NCBI GenBank assembly: GCA_023388955.1
Contig: JAEWFH010000048.1
Coordinates: forward strand, 1-15,742
DNA length: 15,742 nt
DNA from: Pseudomonadota bacterium
GTDB lineage: Bacteria > Pseudomonadota > Gammaproteobacteria > Xanthomonadales > Xanthomonadaceae
Reading direction: 5' to 3'
Numbering within the stretch: position 1 is the stretch's first letter; each line of letters opens with the position of its first letter. Under the pieces are notes generated by a model, which saw nothing but the letters and a program-made list of their open reading frames with translations, was not told where the DNA came from and did no database searches. Positions 1 to 5,086 of this stretch are shown piece after piece. A program made the translations under genes and the position numbers.

Positions 1-431
1 GCCACGCCCAGGGTGCCGGCCACGGTCCAGGAACTGCCGATGGACAGTGCGACGATCGCGCAGATCAGGCACGCCGCCGGGTAGAAATACGATGGATGCA
101 GCAACTCCAGGCCGTAGACGATCAGCGTCGGCACCGTCCCGCTGAGGATCCAGGTCCCGATCAGCCCGCCGACCGACAGCAGGATGAAGATCGGCATGAT
201 CGCCAGCGCGATGCCCTCCACCAGCGCGTGCTGCAGGTCCGTCCAGTCCAGCCCGTTGCGCACGCCGATGATCGCCGCGGCGCCGCCGCAGAGCATCAAC
301 GAAACCTGGTTGGGGCCGTAGGAGGCGTCCTCGCCAAACAGGTAGACCGCCAGGGCCAGCAGCGCGACGAGCAGCGCGAGCGGGATGAACGCCTGGAGCA
401 GGCTGGGCGCGCGCGCCTGCGACGGGGTCAC
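1..431 (-). CDS. nhaC: NhaC-family Na+/H+ antiporter, N-terminal part (cut by window edge)
   Basis: Reading the minus strand from 431 to the window edge gives about 143 residues with no stop. Four hydrophobic segments are visible: residues about 11-32 (LLQAFIPLALLVALL), about 42-58, about 70-95 and about 108-130. The stretches GTWILSGTVPTLIVYGL and SIGSSWTVAGTLGVA are typical of the NhaC antiporter family, inner-membrane proteins that exchange Na+ for H+ (MleN-type relatives also handle malate/lactate). The C-terminal two thirds are off the window. The start is uncertain: GTG at 431 sits just before the first membrane segment. An in-frame ATG at 527 would add 32 residues, but that stretch has lower GC at third positions than the gene body and no clear ribosome-binding site, so I prefer 431. 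The gene is divergent from the DUF2388/DUF4105 genes. Confidence 0.85.
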   Translation of the reverse strand, partial: MTPSQARAPSLLQAFIPLALLVALLALAVYLFGEDASYGPNQVSLMLCGGAAAIIGVRNGLDWTDLQHALVEGIALAIMPIFILLSVGGLIGTWILSGTVPTLIVYGLELLHPSYFYPAACLICAIVALSIGSSWTVAGTLGV

Positions 432-698
432 GGGGAACCGCCCACTTGGGTACGTGGCCGCGGTCGGCGGATCGGCTGGTTGTACATCGGGCCCCCGGTG
501 GTCGATGGCCGCGCGATCGCGCGCCATGCCTGGATCGCTGCACAGTGAGTGACAGCGGCGTTACGAATGGCGGGCCACGTTACCGCAGCGCGAGAACAGG
601 CGGCAACCGTGGCTTATGGCAGGGGCGCATGGCGGGATGGCGGGCCATCGCGTGGGCGCGCTAGGCTGTGCATCCCCGTCACGACCGGTTGTTTCCCC
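432..698. other. Divergent intergenic region between nhaC and the DUF2388 gene
   Basis: This 267-base stretch separates two divergent genes and should hold both promoters. A weak -10-like TAGGCT lies at 662-667 on the plus strand with no convincing -35 at the right distance. An open frame continues upstream of the DUF2388 ATG to about 549, but its composition does not look coded. The palindrome-rich GATCGCGCGC region near 510-525 may be chance in such GC-rich DNA. If the antiporter starts at 527 instead of 431, the region shrinks to about 170 bases. No small gene or RNA was recognised. Confidence 0.4.
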
Positions 699-1031
699 AT
701 GACCCGCATTCATCCGCGCCTCGCCCCGGTGGCGGCTGTGTTCCTGCTCGCCCTGGCTGCACCGGCGGGGGCGTCCAGTTTCTACACCACCTCCGACGCG
801 CTGTCCGGCTCCGTCGGGGGCACCAGCGACGGGATCTCGGCGACCAGTGGCTCGTTCAGCAGCGACAAGGTCGTGCTGGCCGCGCGCGATGACGCCGCCG
901 CCTTCGTCGCCACCGGCGGGGCCGTGCGCGGCGCGCGCCTGGAAGCGGCGCTGCGCCACGTGCGCGAGCGGTTGCCGGCGGCACGCGGGGCCAGTGACCT
1001 GGAGCTTGCCCGCGCCATCCTGGCGCCCTGA
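699..1031 (+). CDS. DUF2388 family small secreted protein
   Basis: A 110-residue protein with a clear signal peptide (residues 1-25, hydrophobic core VAAVFLLALAAPAG, probable cleavage AGA|SS). The mature part has a Ser/Thr/Gly-rich start (SFYTTSDALSGSVGGTSD), then a segment I recognise from the DUF2388/TIGR02448 family of Pseudomonas and relatives: KVVLAARDDAAAFVATGGA, RGARLEAALRHVR and a C-terminal LELARAIL. The function of the family is unknown. It is probably periplasmic. The ATG at 699 is chosen because it begins directly before the signal peptide, although the upstream bases (GTTTCCCC) give no good Shine-Dalgarno. The stop is 15 bases before the DUF4105 gene, so the two are very likely co-transcribed; in my recollection the two families also sit side by side in Pseudomonas. 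Confidence 0.85.
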   Translation: MTRIHPRLAPVAAVFLLALAAPAGASSFYTTSDALSGSVGGTSDGISATSGSFSSDKVVLAARDDAAAFVATGGAVRGARLEAALRHVRERLPAARGASDLELARAILAP

Positions 1032-1046
1032 CCCGGGACCGCGGGC

Positions 1047-2867
1047 GTGACCCGCCGGCACTGGCGGGCCGGGGCGGCGCTGCTCGTCGGCCTCCTGCTG
1101 GGTACCGGCAGCGCGGACGCGGCGCTGCGTATCGACGACCCCGGGCTGGACGAGGCCGGCCACGCCCTGACCGAACCGGTGCTGGACGAGGCGGTCGGCC
1201 GGCTGCCTCCGGTGATGCGGGATGCACCTCCGGTCGCGGTCCGCTGGAGCACGGACCTGCCGGCACAGGTGGCAGGACGGGCAACGCGGCGGGTGCTGTT
1301 GCTCAACCGGCAACTCCTGGAGGGATTGGGCGGGCCCGATCCGGCTGCCGCGCGCGAGCGCCTGCTGGCCACGCTCGTGCACGAGCTGGCGCATTTCCAC
1401 GACCGTCGCACCGGGCTGTCGCGCGATCCCAGGTTGCTGGACCTGGCCGGCTGGCAGGAGCGTGCGCGCAAGCCCGGGCGCGAGCGTGCCAACCCGTTCA
1501 CCGACCGCAGCCCCGACCCCTACGAACTCGACAGCCCGGCCGAGTTCCTGGCGGTGAACCTGGAACATTTCCTGCTCGACCCGCAGTACGCGTGCCGGCG
1601 GCCGGCGCTGCACCGCTTCCTTGCCGCGCACTTCGGATGGTCGCCGCAGGAGGTCGAGTGTGCGCCCGGGCTCGCCTATCTCGACGCCGATGCGGACGAA
1701 GGCGCGCCATTGCTGGCGACGCTTGATCCGGCACGGGTGCAGGCGGTCGAGTACCTGCTGGCCGAGGGCAACCACGAGCTGATGAGCCGTTGGGGCCATT
1801 CCATGCTGCGGCTGGTGGTGTGCGCCCCGGGCCGCGAGCCGGGCCCCGACTGCCGCTTCGACCTGCGGCACCACCTGGTGCTGTCCTTCCGCGCCTTCGT
1901 CGACGACGTGCAGCTGTCCAGCTGGGCCGGATTGACCGGCGGCTACCCGTCGCGCCTGTTCGTGCTGCCGCTGGACCAGGTGGTCGAGGAGTACACCGCC
2001 GTCCAACTGCGCGGCCTGCGCTCGATTCCCCTGGACCTGCAGCCGGCGGAGATCGCGATGCTGCTGGAGCGGGTGGGGCGCCTGCACTGGAGCTACGACG
2101 GGCGCTACCGCTTCATCGGCAACAACTGTGCGGTCGAGACCTTCAAGCTGCTCCATGACGGGGTGCCAAGGCTGGCCGGCGAGCGCCTGGCGGCCATCAC
2201 GCCCACCGGCCTGCTGTCGAAACTGGAACACGGCGGCATCGCCGATCCAGGTGTGCTGGCAGACGAGACCGAGGCGCTGCGCCTGGGCTACCGCTTCGAA
2301 TCCCTGGAGCCACGCTTCCAGCAGATGCTCGACATCGCCCGCGCCGAATCCGGAGCGGCGCTCCCGGCCCACACCCCCGCCACCTGGTTCGACCTCCCCC
2401 CAGGATCCCGTCGCCCCTGGTTCACCCAGGCCACGCCCCGGGCCACCGCGGCCTTCCTGCTGCTGGAGCACGCCGCCCGCCGCCAGCACCTGGCCCGGGC
2501 ACGCGACTGGCTCAAGCGCCGCTACCTGGACGGTGCCGGGGGCGACGAGGCACTGCGCGGATCGGTGGAGGCAACGCTCGCGCGGCTCCTGGACGGCGCG
2601 GGCTTCACCACCCGCCCGGCGACCATGCTCGACGGCCATCCCGGCTATGGGTTGCCGCAGGCGGAAGAGCGCCGGGCAGTGGAGGGCGCCGCTGCCGCGC
2701 GGCGCGCGGAAATGGAGCAGCTGAAGGAGGCGCTTGAAGCCCAGGCCGCGTCGCTGCTCGATCCCGCCTTGCGGGACGCGCTGGAGGCGATCGATGCCAA
2801 CCTCGCGATCCTGGGCGAGCGCCTGCGCGCCCAACAGGGGGAGGAGGGGGGCTTCGTGTTGCCGTAG
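1047..2867 (+). CDS. Secreted DUF4105 protein with N-terminal HExxH metallopeptidase-like region
   Basis: A 606-residue protein starting at GTG, with a signal peptide over about residues 1-25 (ALLVGLLLGTGSADA). Two catalytic-looking regions follow. Residues 112-116 read HELAH in LVHELAHFHDR, with SPAEF (E166) about 50 residues on, which fits a gluzincin-like zinc site. Residues about 230-400 match DUF4105, the Lnb-type periplasmic domain: WGHSMLRL (H251) precedes IGNNCAVETF (C361), the His-before-Cys order of a circularly permuted papain-like fold. The C-terminus (about 540-600) is Ala/Glu/Leu-rich and probably a coiled coil. Family knowledge: DUF4105 proteins are periplasmic and mostly uncharacterised. 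Inference: an envelope hydrolase acting together with the preceding DUF2388 protein. Its substrate cannot be told from sequence. No strong ribosome-binding site precedes the GTG, so translation may be coupled to the gene 15 bases upstream. Confidence 0.85.
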   Translation: MTRRHWRAGAALLVGLLLGTGSADAALRIDDPGLDEAGHALTEPVLDEAVGRLPPVMRDAPPVAVRWSTDLPAQVAGRATRRVLLLNRQLLEGLGGPDPAAARERLLATLVHELAHFHDRRTGLSRDPRLLDLAGWQERARKPGRERANPFTDRSPDPYELDSPAEFLAVNLEHFLLDPQYACRRPALHRFLAAHFGWSPQEVECAPGLAYLDADADEGAPLLATLDPARVQAVEYLLAEGNHELMSRWGHSMLRLVVCAPGREPGPDCRFDLRHHLVLSFRAFVDDVQLSSWAGLTGGYPSRLFVLPLDQVVEEYTAVQLRGLRSIPLDLQPAEIAMLLERVGRLHWSYDGRYRFIGNNCAVETFKLLHDGVPRLAGERLAAITPTGLLSKLEHGGIADPGVLADETEALRLGYRFESLEPRFQQMLDIARAESGAALPAHTPATWFDLPPGSRRPWFTQATPRATAAFLLLEHAARRQHLARARDWLKRRYLDGAGGDEALRGSVEATLARLLDGAGFTTRPATMLDGHPGYGLPQAEERRAVEGAAAARRAEMEQLKEALEAQAASLLDPALRDALEAIDANLAILGERLRAQQGEEGGFVLP

Positions 2868-2890
2868 GGCCCGTGGGGGCCCCATAGAAT
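2867..2890 (+). promoter_or_regulatory. Hairpin and -10 element before the Nudix gene
   Basis: A 6-bp GC-only stem (GGGCCC at 2867-2872 and 2877-2882, loop GTGG) overlaps the last base of the DUF4105 stop codon. It is not followed by a T run, so it is a poor intrinsic terminator. Directly after it, TAGAAT at 2885-2890 matches five of six bases of the sigma-70 -10 box, 34 bases before the Nudix ATG. TTGCCG at 2859-2864 could be a -35, but its spacing of 20 is too long. The Nudix gene may therefore have its own promoter. Confidence 0.35.
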
Positions 2891-2924
2891 GCCGGGATCG
2901 CATCTGCCCCCAGGACCCGCACCG

Positions 2925-3548
2925 ATGGACCCCAGGCCAACCGGCCACCTGCGCACCCAGCTCGAGGCCTACCGCGATCGTTGGCCGGACGAAGCCGGCA
3001 CCGTCGCCGCCTTCCTGCAGCTGCTGGACGAGCACGAGAACGGCGCTGCCGATGCCTACCGGCGCTCACGCCTGGCGGGGCACTTCACCGGCTCGGCCTG
3101 GCTGGTCGACCGCGGCGGCGTGCGCGTGTTGCTGACCCACCACCGCAAGCTCGGCCGCTGGCTGCAGCTGGGCGGGCATGCGGATGGCGACGACGACCTG
3201 GCACGGGTGGCATTGACCGAGGCGCGGGAGGAGTCGGGCCTGGAAGGGCTGGTGCTCGAACCCGCGCTGTTCGACCTGGACCGGCACTGGATCCCGGCCC
3301 GCGGCGAGGTCCCCGGGCACTGGCACTACGACGCGCGCTACGTGGTGCGCGCCGGCCATGACGAGCGCCTGGTGGTCAGCGAAGAATCGCTGGACCTGGC
3401 GTGGCGCGGCATCGACGCCATCGCAAGCGATGCCGGCGCCGACGAGTCATTGCGGCGGATGGCCCGGAAGTGGGCCCTCATCCGCCCCCGGATCAAGTCC
3501 GGGGCAGGCTCTTCGGGCACCTTCTCCCGCAAGCGGGAGAAGGGATAG
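2925..3548 (+). CDS. Nudix hydrolase with repeat-derived C-terminus
   Basis: A 207-residue cytoplasmic protein when started at ATG 2925 (MDPRPTGHLRTQLEAY). An upstream in-frame ATG at 2889 would add 12 residues lying across the promoter-like region, so it is less likely. The Nudix box is residues 84-106, beginning GGHADGDDD and ending TEAREESGL. The key metal-binding pair E102/E103 and the glycines are present, but the usual first Glu is Asp (D90) and the usual Arg of REUxEE is Thr (T98). Such proteins hydrolyse nucleoside diphosphates linked to another moiety; the substrate cannot be predicted. The last 20 or so residues (from about residue 188) are encoded by two palindromic repeats, so the ancestral stop was probably overrun by repeat insertion. 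The gene converges on efpL. Confidence 0.88.
   Translation: MDPRPTGHLRTQLEAYRDRWPDEAGTVAAFLQLLDEHENGAADAYRRSRLAGHFTGSAWLVDRGGVRVLLTHHRKLGRWLQLGGHADGDDDLARVALTEAREESGLEGLVLEPALFDLDRHWIPARGEVPGHWHYDARYVVRAGHDERLVVSEESLDLAWRGIDAIASDAGADESLRRMARKWALIRPRIKSGAGSSGTFSRKREKG
3486..3504. repeat. Inverted repeat inside the Nudix 3' end
   Basis: CCCCGGA at 3486-3492 and TCCGGGG at 3498-3504 form a perfect 7-bp stem around the 5-base loop TCAAG. The sequence GGATCAAGTCCGGGG is, from general knowledge, a dispersed palindromic element seen many times in proteobacterial genomes. Here it is read in frame as part of the Nudix C-terminus. Confidence 0.7.
3520..3543. repeat. Long inverted repeat at the Nudix stop region
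   Basis: CCTTCTCCCGC (3520-3530) and GCGGGAGAAGG (3533-3543) form a perfect 11-bp stem with a two-base AA loop, ending three bases before the Nudix stop codon. Elements of this form are widespread in xanthomonads and other proteobacteria. There is no T run on either side, so termination would have to rely on the stem alone. It lies between convergent genes, where a bidirectional transcription block would be useful, but that is inference. Confidence 0.7.
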
Positions 3549-3701
3549 CGGGTAGGGCGTAATAGGCGGCACGCCGTATTGCGCCGGATGGTGAACGACA
3601 TACGTCCATGGATGCCCGCGTACGCGGGCATGACGATGCGGGAGGTGCCCGCGTACGCGGGCATGACGGTGCGGGAGGTGCCCGCGTTCGCGGGCATGCC
3701 G
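3549..3701. other. Convergent intergenic region between the Nudix gene and efpL
   Basis: This 153-base spacer separates the stops of two convergent genes. Its right two thirds hold the 33-bp palindromic repeat cluster. The left part (3549-3612) has no recognisable element, and no classical stem-plus-T-run terminator was found in either direction. Confidence 0.5.
3613..3698. repeat. Tandem 33-bp palindromic repeat (2.6 copies)
   Basis: Three copies of an 18-bp palindrome, TGCCCGCGTACGCGGGCA, begin at 3613, 3646 and 3679, exactly 33 bases apart. The first two are perfect palindromes; the third has TTCG in place of TACG at its centre. The linker between copies (ATGACGATGCGGGAGG type) differs by one base between units 1 and 2. 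The third unit ends after the palindrome. Each unit can form a strong hairpin. This resembles the dispersed palindromic repeat that translates as MPAYAGMT in many proteobacteria. It sits immediately after the efpL stop and may limit read-through or protect the mRNA 3' end. Confidence 0.85.
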
Positions 3702-4268
3702 TCAGTCCGCGCGGCCCGAGAACTCGCCGCTGGTGGTGTTGACCAGCACTTTCTCGCCACTGGCGATGTACTCGGGGACCATGATCTCCAGCCCGGTCGA
3801 AAGCTTCGCCGGCTTCGGTCGCTTGGTCGCGGTGCCGCCCTTGAGCTCGGGCGGGGTCTCGATGACCTCCATGGCCACCGTCTGCGGCAGCTGCAGGCCG
3901 ACGGGCATCTCGTCGATGATCTGGATGTAGCACCCGGCCAGGTCGTCGACGATGTAGCCGGCGTCCTCGCCCACCACGTCGGCATCGAGCATGTACGGGG
4001 TGTAGTCCTCGTCATCCAGGAACACGAACGCCTCGCCGTCCCGGTAGGAGTAGGTGGCCTGGCGGCGGGAGAGCTCGACTTCGTTGAGGGTGTCGTCGGC
4101 GTCGAAGCTGGCGTCGGTCTTGCTGCCGCCCGGCACCGAATACATCACGAAGCGGAAGCGCACGTTGCCGCCGCGGCCCTGGGGCGAGCTGCGCTCGATG
4201 TCGCGCACCTGCCAGGTGCCGCCGTTGTACTCGACGACGTTGCCCTTCTTGACGTCACTTGCCTTCAT
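3702..4268 (-). CDS. yeiP: Elongation factor P-like protein EfpL (YeiP)
   Basis: A 188-residue protein, the usual length for YeiP/EfpL (Escherichia coli about 190). It begins MKASDVKKGNVVEYNGG (KOW-like domain I). The central part has the family motifs FVFLDDEDYTPY (residues 82-92) and LPQTVAMEV (127-135). The end carries LSTGLEIMVPEY and the C-terminal GRAD, matching E. coli YeiP closely. Family knowledge: EfpL binds the ribosome and relieves stalling at proline-containing motifs. Unlike EF-P it uses an unmodified arginine at the tip of domain I; here R32 in SSPQGRGG fits that place and there is no EF-P-type lysine. ATG 4268 is chosen over an upstream in-frame ATG at 4313, which would overlap the SDR gene. 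AGGA lies nine bases before it. It follows the SDR gene by 16 bases, so it is co-transcribed. Confidence 0.92.
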   Translation of the reverse strand: MKASDVKKGNVVEYNGGTWQVRDIERSSPQGRGGNVRFRFVMYSVPGGSKTDASFDADDTLNEVELSRRQATYSYRDGEAFVFLDDEDYTPYMLDADVVGEDAGYIVDDLAGCYIQIIDEMPVGLQLPQTVAMEVIETPPELKGGTATKRPKPAKLSTGLEIMVPEYIASGEKVLVNTTSGEFSGRAD

Positions 4269-4284
4269 TTCACGGGTTCCTTGC

Positions 4285-5055
4285 TTACTTCGGCGCCAGG
4301 CGGGTGGCGCCATCCAGGCGGATGGTCTCGCCGTTGAGGTAGCTGTTGCCGACGATGTAGGCCACCAGGTCGGCGTATTCCTCCGGCTTGCCCAGCCGCG
4401 CCGGGAACGGGATGGTCGCCTCCAGCGACTCGCGCACCGCGTCGGGCATGCCGTCGACCATCGGGGTCCAGAACACGCCGGGGGCGATGGTCATCACGCG
4501 GATGCCGAAGCGCGACAGCTCGCGTGCCATCGGCAGGGTCATCCCGACCACGCCGGCCTTGGAGGCGGAGTAGGCGGCCTGGCCGATCTGGCCCTCGTAG
4601 GCGGCCACCGAGGCGGTGTTGATGATCACCCCGCGCTCGCCGTCGTCGCCGGCCCCGTTGTGCTGCATCACCGCGGCAGCGGCCTTGGCGACGTTGAAGC
4701 TGCCGACCAGGTTGACCATCACCGTGGACTGGAACTTCGACAGCGGCATCGGGCCTTCCTTGCCCAGCACGCGGCCGGCGCCGAGGATGCCGGCGCAGTT
4801 GACGGTGATGTCCAGGCCTCCGAGGAACCCGCGGGCAGCCTCGACGTTGGCCTGCACCTGGGCCTCGTCGGTGACGTCGGTGGCGATGAACTTCGCCTTG
4901 TCGTCTCCCAGTGCGGCGACGGCCTCGGCGCCCTTGTCCTGGTTGACGTCGAACAGGACGACACGGCCGCCGTTGGCGGTGAGGTGGCGGGCGACGGCGA
5001 GGCCGAGCCCGGAAACGCCGCCGGTGACGAGGGCGCGCGAACCGTTGAGCTGCAT
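4285..5055 (-). CDS. SDR-family 3-hydroxyacyl-CoA dehydrogenase (HSD10/HADH2-like)
   Basis: A 256-residue short-chain dehydrogenase. The Rossmann motif TGGVSGLG is at 11-18. D36 ends the second beta strand, which favours NAD over NADP. NCAG is at 86-89, N115, S149 and the Y162-x3-K166 catalytic set (AYSASK) are all present. The stretches VIINTASVAAYEGQIGQAAY, GIRVMTIAPG and LNGETIRLDGA closely match human HSD17B10, which oxidises 2-methyl-3-hydroxybutyryl-CoA in isoleucine breakdown and other short 3-hydroxyacyl-CoAs. Its place downstream of the MCC subunit and HMG-CoA lyase supports a role in branched-chain amino acid or fatty acid catabolism, though exact substrate preference is inference. 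It begins 31 bases after the GGDEF-EAL stop with AGGA nine bases before the ATG, and is followed by efpL. Confidence 0.9.
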   Translation of the reverse strand: MQLNGSRALVTGGVSGLGLAVARHLTANGGRVVLFDVNQDKGAEAVAALGDDKAKFIATDVTDEAQVQANVEAARGFLGGLDITVNCAGILGAGRVLGKEGPMPLSKFQSTVMVNLVGSFNVAKAAAAVMQHNGAGDDGERGVIINTASVAAYEGQIGQAAYSASKAGVVGMTLPMARELSRFGIRVMTIAPGVFWTPMVDGMPDAVRESLEATIPFPARLGKPEEYADLVAYIVGNSYLNGETIRLDGATRLAPK

Positions 5056-5086
5056 GGCGGATCCTGGAGCGGGAAAACCGCTGATT

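Noticed and set aside
549..698. 50-residue extension of the DUF2388 protein from an upstream start
   Set aside because: It would bury the signal peptide, and the translation is Arg/Gly-rich without similarity to the family.
561..3035. 824-residue open frame on the minus strand opposite the DUF2388, DUF4105 and Nudix genes
   Set aside because: Low-complexity Arg/Gln/Gly/Ala-rich translation with no domain, typical of the antisense frame of very GC-rich genes; the plus strand here carries recognisable families.
3613..3698. CRISPR array from the regularly spaced repeats
   Set aside because: The period is 33 bases with near-identical linkers rather than unique spacers, the palindromes are self-complementary, and there are no cas genes.
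4269..4313. 15-residue N-terminal extension of EfpL from ATG 4313
   Set aside because: It overlaps the SDR 3' end, and the YeiP family begins at the position of ATG 4268, which has its own AGGA.
5068..5082. AGCGG/CCGCT hairpin between the GGDEF-EAL and SDR genes as a terminator
   Set aside because: Only a 5-bp stem with no following T run, and the SDR ribosome-binding site is directly adjacent.
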